This document shows positions 19,133 to 28,705 of a stretch of DNA of 64,000 nt, piece after piece; position 1 is the first letter of the stretch, and each line of letters starts with the position of its first letter. The notes beneath the pieces are model-generated. The model saw only the letters and a program-made list of their open reading frames with translations. It was not told where the DNA came from and ran no database searches. Source of the DNA: Nocardia brasiliensis (lineage in GTDB: Bacteria; Actinomycetota; Actinomycetes; Mycobacteriales; Mycobacteriaceae); NCBI RefSeq assembly GCF_011801125.1, contig NZ_CP046171.1:186001-250000 (forward strand), in the 5' to 3' direction. The position numbers and the translations under genes were made by a program.

Positions 19133-21083
19133 CGAGATGTTGGTAGCGGGAATGCGGCGTTCGGAGAACGCGAACGACGGGCCGGCCGAGCAGCCGGCCC
19201 GCTCGGCGTCGCGGTTCGCTGTGCTATCCCGAGCCACGTTCGTCGGTGGGATCGTGCTCACCGTGGTCCTTTTCGCCATCGGTGGCTGGCAGCGTCGCTG
19301 GATCGCCGACGACGGACTCATCGTGCTGCGCACGGTGCGCAACCTGCTGGCAGGCAACGGCCCCGTCTTCAACATGGACGAGCGGGTCGAGACCAACACC
19401 AGCACCGCGTGGACCTACATCGTCTGGTTCTTCAGCTGGCTCACCCAGGCCCGGCTCGAATACGTCGTGCTCGGTGTGGCTTTGACGCTCTCGCTCGCGG
19501 CGATGGTGTTCGCCATGCTCGGCACTGGCCGGCTGTGGGGCGGTACCAAGTCGGGGCTGTTACTGCCCGCGGGCGTGCTCGTCTACATCGCGTTGCCGCC
19601 CGCGCGCGACTACGTCACCTCGGGCCTGGAGAGCTGCCTGGTGATCTGCTGGCTCGGCCTGCTGTGGTGGCAGCTGGTGCGCTGGAGCCAGGCCGAGCGG
19701 GTGCGCCTGCCCGGACTCTTCGGCCTGGTGTTCCTCGCCGGGCTCGCGCCGCTGATCCGACCGGAGATGACCCTGGTCGGCGGCCTGGCGCTGCTGATGA
19801 TCTTCCTCGCCCCGATGCCCGAGTCGAAGCTGCGCCCGATCGTATTGCGCGCCTTGATCGTTGCCGTCGCGGGCGTGGTGCCGCTCGGCTACCAGGTCTG
19901 GCGGATGGGCTACTACGGCCTGCCCTATCCGAACACCGCGGTGGCCAAGGACGCGGGCGGCGCGAAGTGGGCGCAGGGCTTCACCTACCTCTGGGACCTG
20001 GTCGGTCCGTACTACCTGTGGGTGCCGCTGCTGGTGCTGCTCGCCGCCGGTGTGGTGGCGGCCCGCGCCGTGGCCGCGGCCGAGACTCGGCCCGCTACCG
20101 GCGAACCGCGCCCCGGCGTGCGCCGGATGCGCGAGTGGTTACGCTCGCCTGCCGCCGTGGTCACCCTGGTGCTGTTCAGCGGATTCCTGCTCACCGTGTA
20201 CGCGCTGCGCGTCGGCGGTGACTTCATGCACGGCCGAATGTTGTTGGCGCAGTTGTTCTTGCTGCTGCTGCCGGTCGCGGTGGTGCCGATCCGGCTGCCC
20301 GCGGGCGGCCTGCGCGCGGCGCGCGCGGCCGACTGGTCCTTCGCCGTTGTGCTGTTCGCGCTCATCGGTACCGCGGGGTGGGCGCTGTTCGCGGCCAACA
20401 CCACGGCCATCAAGACGGGCACCAAGATCAGCGCGTCCGGCATCGTGGACGAGCGGGTCTACTACGTGCTCAACACCGGCCACGACCACCCGATCCTGGC
20501 CGAGGACTACCTCGACTACCCGCGCATCCGGCCGATGGTCACCGGCATCGCCGACACCCCGAACGGTGGCCTGCTGCTGAACTCGCCGTCGTTCATGTTC
20601 TGGTACATCGCGCCGCCGCCGCAGCCGATCCCGGCTGGCGGCGCCGGGCACACGGTCTACTTCCTCAACCTCGGCATGACCAGCATGAACGTGCCGTTGA
20701 ACGTGCGCGTCATCGATCAGATGGGCTTGGCGTATCCGCTCGCGGCGCATACCGAACGGCTCGTCGACGGCCGCATCGGCCACGACAAGAACCTGTATTC
20801 GGACTGGGTGGTCGTGGACAGCGGCATGGTCGACCGGCACCCGTGGATGCCCTGGTACATGGATGAGAAGTGGGTGACCCAGGCGCGCACCGCGATGTCG
20901 TGCCCGGACACCCAGGCGCTGCTCATCTCCTCCCGCGAGCCGCTCACCTTCGAGCGCTTCCGGCACAACTTCAAGAACGCGCTGCGCTTCGCCGAGTACC
21001 GGATCGATCGGGTGCCGAAGTACGAGATCGAGCGCTGCGGTCTGGTCGATCCGTTCCCCAGGCCGCCCCAGCCGCCGCGCTGA
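19110..21083 (+). CDS. aftB: Arabinofuranosyltransferase AftB
   Basis: A 657-aa GT-C membrane glycosyltransferase that uses decaprenyl-phosphoryl-arabinose to add the terminal beta-1,2-linked arabinofuranose residues of arabinan, the sites that receive mycolates. The first extracytoplasmic loop has the catalytic-type Asp pair (RRWIADDGLIVLRTVRNLL), followed by about ten helices and a C-terminal extracytoplasmic domain. GTG 19110 has GGAG at 19100-19103 and overlaps ubiA by 23 bp; ATG 19137 is an alternative. It corresponds to Rv3805c. Confidence 0.93.
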   Translation: MSLSISPDEMLVAGMRRSENANDGPAEQPARSASRFAVLSRATFVGGIVLTVVLFAIGGWQRRWIADDGLIVLRTVRNLLAGNGPVFNMDERVETNTSTAWTYIVWFFSWLTQARLEYVVLGVALTLSLAAMVFAMLGTGRLWGGTKSGLLLPAGVLVYIALPPARDYVTSGLESCLVICWLGLLWWQLVRWSQAERVRLPGLFGLVFLAGLAPLIRPEMTLVGGLALLMIFLAPMPESKLRPIVLRALIVAVAGVVPLGYQVWRMGYYGLPYPNTAVAKDAGGAKWAQGFTYLWDLVGPYYLWVPLLVLLAAGVVAARAVAAAETRPATGEPRPGVRRMREWLRSPAAVVTLVLFSGFLLTVYALRVGGDFMHGRMLLAQLFLLLLPVAVVPIRLPAGGLRAARAADWSFAVVLFALIGTAGWALFAANTTAIKTGTKISASGIVDERVYYVLNTGHDHPILAEDYLDYPRIRPMVTGIADTPNGGLLLNSPSFMFWYIAPPPQPIPAGGAGHTVYFLNLGMTSMNVPLNVRVIDQMGLAYPLAAHTERLVDGRIGHDKNLYSDWVVVDSGMVDRHPWMPWYMDEKWVTQARTAMSCPDTQALLISSREPLTFERFRHNFKNALRFAEYRIDRVPKYEIERCGLVDPFPRPPQPPR

Positions 21084-21090
21084 CCCGATT

Positions 21091-21124
21091 CCGCCACGGT
21101 GGCACATCGGGGCCACCGCGGCGG
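21091..21124 (+). terminator. Hairpin downstream of aftB
   Basis: CCGCCACGGTGGC (21091-21103) pairs with 21112-21124 with one mismatch across an 8-nt loop, eight bases after the aftB stop. There is no T-run. It probably marks the end of the glf-aftB operon. Confidence 0.45.
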
Positions 21125-21343
21125 GTATCCGCTGGGCTCGGCGTGCACAGCGGGCCCGGCGGTCGCATTGGTGAGGCCCTACAACTCGGCGTCCACCGCT
21201 TAGTCTCGTTTCGATAACGCCCAGGCAACGATGAAGCGCTACGCTGCGAAAGTACGCCCGTCGTGCCGTCAACTTGGTGTGGGCTGCGGCGGGTCATCGT
21301 GAGACACGGCCGATGCCGTGGCAGGAACGAGAGGTCGAAACTG

Positions 21344-22420
21344 ATGCGAGGCGTGTTCGGGCGTCGGAATACTCGAAGAGCCGGAGCGTGGCTGAAGCGT
21401 TCGGTGCTGGTGTCGATGGCGGCTCTGCTCCCGCTCGGGGTGTCGGTGGCAGGACCGGCCCCCTCCGCGTCGGCCGCGTTCAACCCGGACGGCTTCGATT
21501 TCTGGGTCGACTCGGAGATGGGGCCGATCAAGAGCCGGGTCTTCCGCGCCGCCGACGGCAACACCCGGCGCGTGGTCTACGCGCTCGACGGTATGCGGGC
21601 CCGCCCCGATCTGAGTGGGTGGGAAGTCGACACCGAGGTCGCGCGTGAGCTGACCAAATGGAACATGAACGTCGTCATGCCGGTCGGCGGTCCGTCGAGC
21701 TTCTATGCCGACTGGAACGGCCCGAGCAACTTCTTCGGTCTGGGTAGCGCGGGCTCGTCGTCCACCGGGTCGGCCAACAGCGGTTCGGGTAATTCCGGTT
21801 CCGGTCTGCTGTCGGGTTCCGCGGGGATGGGCAAGTCGAACACCTACAAGTGGGAGACCTTCCTCACCCAGCACCTGCGCAACGCGCTGCGCGATCGGCT
21901 CGGCTTCAACCCGAACAACAACGCGGTCTTCGGCCTGTCCATGGGCGGCAGCGCCGCGCTCACCCTGGCGGCCTACCATCCGGACCAGTTCCGTTACGCC
22001 GGTTCGTATTCCGGCTACCTGAACATCTCAGCGCCGGGTATGCGCGAGGCGCTGCGGGTGGCCATGCTGGACGCCGGTGGCTTCAACATCGATGCGATGG
22101 CGCCGCCGTGGGGCCCGCAGTGGCTGCGGATGGACCCGTTCGTCTTCGCGCCGCGACTGAAGGCCAACAACACCCGCCTGTGGATCTCCGCGGGCAGCGG
22201 CCTGCCCAGCGCCGCCGACGGGCTGAGCTTCAACACCGTCAGCGCGATGGGCCTCGAGGCGCTCGCCCTCGCCAACACCCGCGCGTTCCAGGTCCGGATG
22301 CTCACGCTGGGCGCCGACAACGCCACCTACGACTTCCCCGCCGTCGGCGTGCACAACTGGACCTATTGGGCCGATGAGGTTTACCGGATGATTCCGGACA
22401 TGTCCGCCAATATCGGCTGA
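21344..22420 (+). CDS. Antigen 85-type mycolyltransferase 1
   Basis: A secreted 358-aa alpha/beta-hydrolase that moves mycolates between trehalose monomycolates and onto arabinogalactan. A signal peptide ends near AGPAPSASA (residue about 46). The mature part opens FNPDGFDFWVDSEMGPIKSR, then YALDGMRAR, the oxyanion segment VMPVGGPSSFYADW, nucleophile Ser199 in GLSMGG, and the catalytic His in VGVHNWTYW. A Ser/Gly-rich insertion of about 30 residues (about 128-162) interrupts the substrate-loop region. AGAGG upstream fixes the start at 21344. It directly follows aftB, like fbpA (Rv3804c). It is the first of five tandem family members and has its own terminator. Confidence 0.95.
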   Translation: MRGVFGRRNTRRAGAWLKRSVLVSMAALLPLGVSVAGPAPSASAAFNPDGFDFWVDSEMGPIKSRVFRAADGNTRRVVYALDGMRARPDLSGWEVDTEVARELTKWNMNVVMPVGGPSSFYADWNGPSNFFGLGSAGSSSTGSANSGSGNSGSGLLSGSAGMGKSNTYKWETFLTQHLRNALRDRLGFNPNNNAVFGLSMGGSAALTLAAYHPDQFRYAGSYSGYLNISAPGMREALRVAMLDAGGFNIDAMAPPWGPQWLRMDPFVFAPRLKANNTRLWISAGSGLPSAADGLSFNTVSAMGLEALALANTRAFQVRMLTLGADNATYDFPAVGVHNWTYWADEVYRMIPDMSANIG

Positions 22421-22722
22421 TTCGGCGCGTAGCCGACTCGACGCGAACCGCCCGGTGCCTGCGCACCGGGCGGTTTTCTTTGTCCGTGCGGTCGTCCGGC
22501 GCGTGTTTTGTAACGAATGAGAAGGGTAAGGGTGCGAAAGTTGTGGCTTGGGTCACTATCCAGCAACATGGAAGCATCCGAAAACGATTGATACACGGAG
22601 AACATGTGCTGAGGTCGATTCGTCCGTTTTGCGGGGACGGGGGCTCTTGGTGTCCAATACGGGGCCCGGTGTAGATTGCCAATTATTTGCTACTTCGGCT
22701 GCCTGAACGAAAGGTCGAGTTG
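22421..22722 (+). other. Intergenic region between mycolyltransferases 1 and 2
   Basis: About 300 bases without a gene. The proximal part holds the terminator at 22447-22474. The rest, unusually AT-rich for this genome around 22500-22700, presumably holds the promoter of the next gene. I see no further ORF, repeat or RNA gene. Confidence 0.6.
22447..22474 (+). terminator. Rho-independent terminator after mycolyltransferase 1
   Basis: A perfect 12-bp stem (ACCGCCCGGTGC and its complement) with a CTGC loop is followed by TTTCTTTG. This is a classic intrinsic terminator shape. Confidence 0.85.
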
Positions 22723-23784
22723 ATGCGATTTGCCCGCTGGAGACGTGGCACCGGAGAGTCCGGCGCGACCGGTGCGTGGGTCAAGCGATCCGCGCTGGGG
22801 ATAGCTACGGCACTGCTGGTGCCGTTCGGCCTCGCGGCGGCCGGGAACGGCGCCATCGCCTCGGCGGCGTTCAACCCCGCGGCATTCGACTTCTGGGTCG
22901 ACTCGGGCATGGGCCCGATCAAGACCCGCATCATCCCGGCCCGCGACGGCAACACCAACCGGGTCGCCTACGTGCTCGACGGCATGCGCGCGCCCGAGCA
23001 CCTCAACGGCTGGGAGATCGAGACCAACGTCCCCCAGCAGCTGGCGGACTGGAACATCAACGTCGTCATGCCGGTCGGCGGCATGTCCAGCTTCTACGCG
23101 GACTGGAACGCGCCGAGCGAGCTGCTCGGCATCCCGGCGGGCACCGGCTCGTCCTCCGGTTCCGGCGCGCTGAACATCCTGGCCGCGGGCCCCGGCAAGA
23201 GCTACCGGTACCAGTGGGAGACCTTCCTGACCCGCGACCTGCGCAACGCGCTGCGCGACCGGCTCGGCTTCAACCCGAACCGCAACGGTGTGTTCGGCCT
23301 GTCCATGGGCGGCAGCGCCGCGCTGACCCTGGCCGCCTACCACCCGGACCAGTTCAGCTTCGCTGGTTCGTACTCGGGCTACCTGAACATCTCCGCGCCC
23401 GGCATGCGTGAGGCGATCCGCATCGCCATGCTCGACGCGGGCGGCTACAACGTCGACTCCATGGCGCCGCCGTGGGGCCCGCAGTGGCTGCGGATGGACC
23501 CGTTCGTGTTCGCGCCCAACCTGGTCCGCAACGGCACCAGGCTGTGGATCGCGGCGGCGAGCGGCCTGCCGACGGCGCAGGACGGTCCGAGCTTCAACAC
23601 ATTGAACGGTATGGGCCTCGAAGCGCTGGCACTGGCGAACACGCGCGCCTTCGAGGTCAGGATGGCCACCCTGGGCGGCGGCAACGCCGTCTACTCCTAC
23701 CCGGCGTTCGGTATCCACGCCTGGAACAACTGGATCGACGAGGCCAACCGCATGATCCCGGATATGTCCGCCAACATCGGCTGA
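22723..23784 (+). CDS. Antigen 85-type mycolyltransferase 2
   Basis: Secreted 353-aa paralogue closest to mycolyltransferase 1. The signal peptide ends near AIASAA, followed by FNPAAFDFWVDSGMGPIKTR, YVLDGMRAP, VMPVGGMSSFYADW, GLSMGGSAA and the His of FGIHAWNNW. It also has a Ser/Gly-rich insertion (IPAGTGSSSGSGALNILAAG), shorter and different from that of paralogue 1. The last nine residues (IPDMSANIG) are identical in both. The start at 22723 has AAAGG about ten bases upstream. It is probably its own transcription unit, being flanked by terminators. Confidence 0.95.
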   Translation: MRFARWRRGTGESGATGAWVKRSALGIATALLVPFGLAAAGNGAIASAAFNPAAFDFWVDSGMGPIKTRIIPARDGNTNRVAYVLDGMRAPEHLNGWEIETNVPQQLADWNINVVMPVGGMSSFYADWNAPSELLGIPAGTGSSSGSGALNILAAGPGKSYRYQWETFLTRDLRNALRDRLGFNPNRNGVFGLSMGGSAALTLAAYHPDQFSFAGSYSGYLNISAPGMREAIRIAMLDAGGYNVDSMAPPWGPQWLRMDPFVFAPNLVRNGTRLWIAAASGLPTAQDGPSFNTLNGMGLEALALANTRAFEVRMATLGGGNAVYSYPAFGIHAWNNWIDEANRMIPDMSANIG

Positions 23785-24107
23785 CACCCGACCCGAACGG
23801 ACCGCCCGGCACCGCACAGTGCCGGGCGGTCCGTCGTTTGCGCGCCGGTTGTCTGATCGGTCGCTGTCACGAGAATGGCGGCGCGGGCAAATCATCGCGT
23901 CCGATGTCATTTCACTTGTCGGCAAATCTCTGGCTTTGTCACGATCGCGCATCGCGCTGCGTTCTCGAACCCGTATTCCGTGCATAACCGCTTATAGAAG
24001 AGCGATAAAATCGATAGCTTCGTATGGAAGTCTTCGGTCCTGAAGTATCGATCTCTATGCACGGCAGTTGCGGTCAATGGCGAGCGCGCGGGTGAAAGGG
24101 TGGATCG
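23785..24107 (+). other. Intergenic region between mycolyltransferases 2 and 3
   Basis: About 320 bases. A strong terminator lies at 23797-23834. The stretch 23930-24060 is AT-rich for this genome and probably contains the promoter of the next gene. No ORF with coding character was seen. Confidence 0.6.
23797..23834 (+). terminator. Rho-independent terminator after mycolyltransferase 2
   Basis: A perfect 16-bp stem (23797-23812 with 23819-23834) and a 6-nt loop are followed by CGTTTG. The strong GC stem sits 13 bases after the stop. Confidence 0.8.
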
Positions 24108-25127
24108 ATGCGAGCATGCGGGGTACGCGGGACGGTTGCCGGAGGGTCCACCGCGGCGCGGGGGCGCTGGTTGCGGCGCACGCTGCTCGGCCTCGCCGCG
24201 GCGCTGGCCCTGCCGTTCGGCGTCGCCGTCGGCGGGCTCGCCCCGGCCGCGCAAGCCGGTTTCGATCCGGCCGGCTTCGATTTCTGGGTCGACTCCAGCA
24301 TGGGCCCGATCAAGACCAGGATCTTCCGGGCCGCCGATGGCAACACCCGCCGGGTGGTCTACGCGCTCGACGGTCTGCGCGCCCGCAATGATCTGAGCGG
24401 CTGGGAAATCGACACCGACATCTCGCGGGTGCTGCCGAGCTGGAACATCAACGTGGTGATGCCGGTGGGCGGGCAGTCCAGCTTCTATTCGGATTGGGTC
24501 GCGCCGAGCAATACCAACGGTCAACAGCGGCCGTACGCGTGGGAGAGCTTCCTGTCGAACAATCTGCGCTGGGCGCTGCGCGACCGGCTCGGTTTCAACC
24601 CGAACGGCAACGGCGTGTTCGGCCTGTCCATGGGCGGTAGCGCCGCGCTCGCGCTGGCCGCTTATCACCCGGACCAGTTTCGCTATGCCGCTTCCTATTC
24701 CGGCTATCTGAACATTTCGGCGCCGGCGATGAAAGAGGGCTTGCGTCTGGCCATGCTCGACGCGGGCGGGTTCAACATCGACGCGATGTGGGGTCCGCCA
24801 TGGGATCCGCGCTGGTTGCGCAACGATCCGTTCATGTTCGCGCCGCTGTTGCGTGCCAACGGAACTCGGCTCTGGATCGCCACCGGCAACGGTCTCAACG
24901 GACCGCGGGACGTGATCAACGCGCCGATCGACGTCTACCACCTCGGTAATGCGATGGCACTGGAAACGATCGCCTTGGCCAACACCCGTGCCTTTGAAGC
25001 GCGGCTTAACAGCCTCGGCCCGAGCAACGCGACTTTCGTCTACACGCCGGTGGGCGTGCACAGCTGGAACTACTGGCAGGACCAGGTGTTCCAGATGCTG
25101 CCCGACCTCAGTGCGAATTTGGGATGA
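24108..25127 (+). CDS. Antigen 85-type mycolyltransferase 3
   Basis: Secreted 339-aa paralogue. The signal peptide covers about residues 23-46 and ends AAQA. The mature protein begins GFDPAGFDFWVDSSMGPIK, followed by YALDGLRAR, VMPVGGQSSFYSDW, GLSMGGSAALALAAYHP and catalytic His in VGVHSWNYW. It lacks the Ser/Gly insertion of paralogues 1 and 2: the loop is just VAPSNTNGQQRPYAW, closer to canonical Ag85. ATG 24108 follows GAAAGGG. No terminator is evident after it. Confidence 0.95.
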   Translation: MRACGVRGTVAGGSTAARGRWLRRTLLGLAAALALPFGVAVGGLAPAAQAGFDPAGFDFWVDSSMGPIKTRIFRAADGNTRRVVYALDGLRARNDLSGWEIDTDISRVLPSWNINVVMPVGGQSSFYSDWVAPSNTNGQQRPYAWESFLSNNLRWALRDRLGFNPNGNGVFGLSMGGSAALALAAYHPDQFRYAASYSGYLNISAPAMKEGLRLAMLDAGGFNIDAMWGPPWDPRWLRNDPFMFAPLLRANGTRLWIATGNGLNGPRDVINAPIDVYHLGNAMALETIALANTRAFEARLNSLGPSNATFVYTPVGVHSWNYWQDQVFQMLPDLSANLG

Positions 25128-25453
25128 GCTGACACTTCCGGCCATCAGGTGAAAATTTGGTGCTCCGGCACGACAATCGCCTCGGTAACGCGATAGGGTC
25201 ACCGCACCATCACAGATTGTGTACGGGCGGATTTCGGCCACCTGGTTGCCTCGGCCTTGCTAAGGCTTCGAGCGTCGAATATCGTCCAGCGAGCGCAAGT
25301 GTGACCAGATCGTTGTAGCGCGGTCGCCCGTGCCGGAAAGTCGGGGTCCGGTGTGGCGCGGCGTGCGTCTCGTTGGCAGCACTGGTGTGGTTGCGCCCCT
25401 CGGGTCGCCGACCGCACCACAACAGGCAGAAAAGCAGAAAGAGAGCAGGATTC
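25128..25453 (+). other. Intergenic region between mycolyltransferases 3 and 4
   Basis: About 325 bases. No terminator hairpin, repeat or convincing ORF was found. Short open frames here are low-quality. It presumably carries the leader and promoter of the next gene. Confidence 0.5.
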
Positions 25454-26488
25454 ATGCGTTTCGGCAGGGCGGCCGCGCCGATGAGAACCGAGTCGGGCCG
25501 GCGCGGTGCACCTCGTAGTTGGCGCCAACGAATTCTGGCCATCGGTGCCGCCGCGCTGGCGCTACCGATCGCCGCCGGTGTGGCGGCCCCGATCGCCACG
25601 GCGGCGCCGGCGCACGCACCGGTATTGCGTGCCCCCGCAGGCGGCTTCGAAGATCTGATGGTCCCGTCCAGCATGGGCCCGATCAAGGTCCAGGTGCAGT
25701 GGGCCGCGCGCGGCGGCAACGCGGCGCTCTACCTGCTCGACGGACTCCGGGCGCGCGACGATCGCAACGCCTGGTCGTTCGAGACGAACGCGCTGCAGCA
25801 GTTCGCCAACGACAACATCACCCTGGTCATGCCGGTCGGCGGCCAGTCCAGCTTCTACACGGACTGGTACGCGCCGAGCAACACCAACGGCCAGAAGACC
25901 ACCTACAAGTGGGAAACCTTCCTGACCAAGGAACTGCCCGCCTTCCTCGAGGGCTACGGCGTCTCGCGCACCAACAACGCGGTGGCCGGCCTGTCGATGG
26001 GTGGCAGTGGCGCGCTGGCGCTGGCCGCCTACCACCGCGACCAGTTCAAGTTCGCCGCCTCCTACTCGGGCTACCTGAACATCTCCGCGCCCGGCATGCG
26101 TGAGGCGATCCGCATCGCGATGCTCGACGCGGGCCGGTTCAACGTCGACTCGATGGCCGCGCCGTGGAGCCCCGCGTGGCTGCGGATGGACCCGTTCGTG
26201 TTCGCGCCGCAGCTCAAGGGCCTGCCGATGTACATCTCGGCGGCCAGCGGCCTGCCGGGCCAGTACGACAACCCGAACTCCGCGGTCGGCGTGTTCAACA
26301 CCGGTAACGCGATGGCGCTCGAGGCGCTGTCACTGGTGAACACCCGTGCGTTCCAGGCTCGCCTGGCCTCGCTCGGCATCCCGGCCCGGTTCGACTTCCC
26401 GGCCACCGGCACCCACTCGTGGAAGTACTGGGAGGGCCAGCTGTTCGCCTCCCGCAACCAGATCCTGGACGCCACCGGCGCCTGGTGA
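25454..26488 (+). CDS. Antigen 85-type mycolyltransferase 4
   Basis: Secreted 344-aa paralogue, more distant from 1-3. A basic N-terminus and signal helix end near IATAAPAHA. The mature start GGFEDLMVPSSMGPIKVQVQW replaces the FDFWVDS motif of the others. The catalytic set is intact: LYLLDGLRARDD, VMPVGGQSSFYTDW, nucleophile in GLSMGGSGALALAAYH and His in TGTHSWKYW. It has no Ser/Gly insertion. GAGCAGGA upstream supports ATG 25454. A terminator with a UUCG loop follows. Confidence 0.94.
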   Translation: MRFGRAAAPMRTESGRRGAPRSWRQRILAIGAAALALPIAAGVAAPIATAAPAHAPVLRAPAGGFEDLMVPSSMGPIKVQVQWAARGGNAALYLLDGLRARDDRNAWSFETNALQQFANDNITLVMPVGGQSSFYTDWYAPSNTNGQKTTYKWETFLTKELPAFLEGYGVSRTNNAVAGLSMGGSGALALAAYHRDQFKFAASYSGYLNISAPGMREAIRIAMLDAGRFNVDSMAAPWSPAWLRMDPFVFAPQLKGLPMYISAASGLPGQYDNPNSAVGVFNTGNAMALEALSLVNTRAFQARLASLGIPARFDFPATGTHSWKYWEGQLFASRNQILDATGAW

Positions 26489-26502
26489 CCTGTTGACCGA
26501 CC

Positions 26503-26534
26503 ACTCGGGCCGCACCTTCGGGTGCGGCCCGAGT
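26503..26534 (+). terminator. Rho-independent terminator after mycolyltransferase 4
   Basis: A perfect 14-bp stem capped by a TTCG tetraloop (26517-26520) is followed by TGCTTTTC. This is a very stable intrinsic terminator. Confidence 0.85.
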
Positions 26535-26726
26535 TGCTTTTCGGGACAGGTGGTTTCGCCGCGGGCACGGCGAGGTATCTAGGTACTCACACCAACAGTT
26601 GTCCCGGTAGACCGCTCCGGCGCTGTCACTTTCGTCGCGGAAAGTGGCAGCGCCTGATGCGGTTCGGCAGTGTCGTCCTGCGCGTGTCTCCCCGAAACCT
26701 GGCCGCTACGGGGGTAGAAAGCTTTT

Positions 26727-28604
26727 GTGGCAGGGATTCGGCGCGGCAGATGGGGACGACGCGAGCGTCGCGGCACGCGTCCGGCGCGCGTGCGGTCGGT
26801 GCTGCTCGCCACCGCCATGGTCATCCCGCTCGCCGCGGGCGCCGCGCCCGCGGTCGCCCAGCCCGCGCCCGCCCCCGCGGTGGACCCCGCGCCCGCGGCC
26901 ACCGTGCAGCAGGTGATCTGGCTGACCGACCGCCGGGTCGCGTTATGGGTCAACTCGCCGTCGATGGCCGCCCCCATTCAGGTGCAATTGCTGCTGGCCC
27001 GGGACTGGGCCACCCGCCCCGACGCACGGTTCCCGGTGCTGTACATGCTCGATGGCCTGCGCGCCACCGACGACGAGAGCGGCTGGACCAAGGATGCGGG
27101 CGCCGTCGATTTCTTCTCGGACAAGAACGTCACCGTCGTGCTGCCGATCGGTGGCCAGTCCAGCTTCTACTCGGACTGGTTGCAGCCCAACAACGGTAAG
27201 ACCTACAAGTGGGAAACCTTCCTGACCAAGGAATTGCCCCCGCTGCTCGAGGGTCAGTGGCGGGCCACGGACGTCCGTGGCATGGAAGGACTTTCGATGG
27301 GTGGCACCGCGGCGATGTTCCTGGCCGCGCGCAACCCGGGCTTCGTCAAGTACGCCGCCTCCTACTCCGGCTTCCTCACCACGACCACCATCGGCATGCC
27401 GCAGGCCATCCAGTTCGCCATGCGCGACGCGGGCGGCTACGACGTCGGCGCCATGTGGGGGCCGCCGAGCAGCCCGGAGTGGGCCGCGCACGACCCGTAC
27501 ACCCAGGCCGAAAAGCTGAAGGGCATCTCGCTTTACGTCTCCAGCGGCAGCGGTGCCACCGGTCCGTTCGATCAGGCATCGGCCATCCCCGGCGTGAGCA
27601 CCAACTACGCGGGCATGGGTCTGGAGATCCTGTCCCGGCTCACCTCGCAGAACTTCGTCACCAAGCTGGGCAGGCTGGCGATTCCCGCGCAGGTGAATTA
27701 CCGCGCGTCCGGCACACATTCGTGGCCCTACTGGGATTTCGAGATGCGTCAGTCCTGGGCGCAGGCCGCCAACGCGCTCGGCGTCGACGCGGGCAAGGCC
27801 GCGTGCGGTGTCGGTGGCTCGATCGCGCCGGTGGCCGCGGCGAACGCCTGGCTCGGCGAGTGCCAGTCCCCGGAGTATCCGGTGGCAGGCGGTGTGGCAC
27901 AGGACTTCCGGTCCGGCCGCGTCTACTTCTCCCCGGCCGACGGCGCGCATCCGGTCGGCGGCATGATCGGCGGCGGTTACCAGGCCGCGCAGGGGCCGGC
28001 CGGTCCGCTCGGCCTGCCGACCGGTGACGAACGCGGGCTCCCGGACGGCCGGGGCCGGATGCAGTCGTTCCAGCACGGCGCGCTCTACTGGACCCCGCAG
28101 ACCGGCGCCCAGGTGGTGCGCGGCGCGATCCTCGACGAGTGGGGCAGGCAGGGTTACGAGGGTGGCCCAGCGGGTTACCCGATCGCGCCGGAGGTCAAGA
28201 CGCCGAACCGGGACGGCGCGGTGCAGGCCTTCGAGCACGGCCCGTTCTACTACAGCGCCAAGACCGGAGTGCACCGGGTGCAGGGCCTGATCTTGGACAA
28301 GTTCGCCCAAATGGGTTACGAGAACAGCTGGCTCGGCTTCCCGGCCACCGAGGAGCAGCCGTTGAAGGATCTCGGCCGCTACACCCGGTTCGAGGGCGGC
28401 AACATCTACTGGAGCCCGCTCTCCGGTGCCTGGGCCGTGAAGAACGGTCCGCTCATGGACGCCTGGCAGGTGCTCGGCTACGAGAACGGCAAACTCGGGT
28501 ATCCGATCAGCGACGAGTTCCCCGTCCCCGGCGGCGTGCAGCAGAATTTCCAGGCCGGATACATCGTCGTGAAGGACGGCAAGCCGGAGGTGCACGGCCT
28601 TTAG
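26727..28604 (+). CDS. Mycolyltransferase 5 with C-terminal LGFP repeats (PS1/Csp-like)
   Basis: Secreted 625-aa two-part protein. The signal peptide ends near AVAQPAPA. The mycolyltransferase domain (about 55-350) has YMLDGLRATDD, VLPIGGQSSFYSDW, nucleophile in GLSMGGTAAM and His in SGTHSWPYW. Residues about 385-625 form four to five LGFP units of about 52 residues (LGLPTGDE, AGYPIAPE, LGFPATEE, LGYPISDE), each with an F/Y-x-x-G-x-x-Y/F-W-type strand. This resembles corynebacterial PS1, where the repeats are thought to anchor the enzyme to the wall. Start is GTG 26727. It occupies the place of fbpD (Rv3803c). Confidence 0.94.
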   Translation: MAGIRRGRWGRRERRGTRPARVRSVLLATAMVIPLAAGAAPAVAQPAPAPAVDPAPAATVQQVIWLTDRRVALWVNSPSMAAPIQVQLLLARDWATRPDARFPVLYMLDGLRATDDESGWTKDAGAVDFFSDKNVTVVLPIGGQSSFYSDWLQPNNGKTYKWETFLTKELPPLLEGQWRATDVRGMEGLSMGGTAAMFLAARNPGFVKYAASYSGFLTTTTIGMPQAIQFAMRDAGGYDVGAMWGPPSSPEWAAHDPYTQAEKLKGISLYVSSGSGATGPFDQASAIPGVSTNYAGMGLEILSRLTSQNFVTKLGRLAIPAQVNYRASGTHSWPYWDFEMRQSWAQAANALGVDAGKAACGVGGSIAPVAAANAWLGECQSPEYPVAGGVAQDFRSGRVYFSPADGAHPVGGMIGGGYQAAQGPAGPLGLPTGDERGLPDGRGRMQSFQHGALYWTPQTGAQVVRGAILDEWGRQGYEGGPAGYPIAPEVKTPNRDGAVQAFEHGPFYYSAKTGVHRVQGLILDKFAQMGYENSWLGFPATEEQPLKDLGRYTRFEGGNIYWSPLSGAWAVKNGPLMDAWQVLGYENGKLGYPISDEFPVPGGVQQNFQAGYIVVKDGKPEVHGL

Positions 28605-28705
28605 TGCAGACCGGTCTGTTTGTTGACTGTCCGCGCTTCTCGCCGACTTTCCTTTAGCCTGGTGGGCGACCTCCCCCGTTTGCGAACAGATCGAGGACAG
28701 AATTC

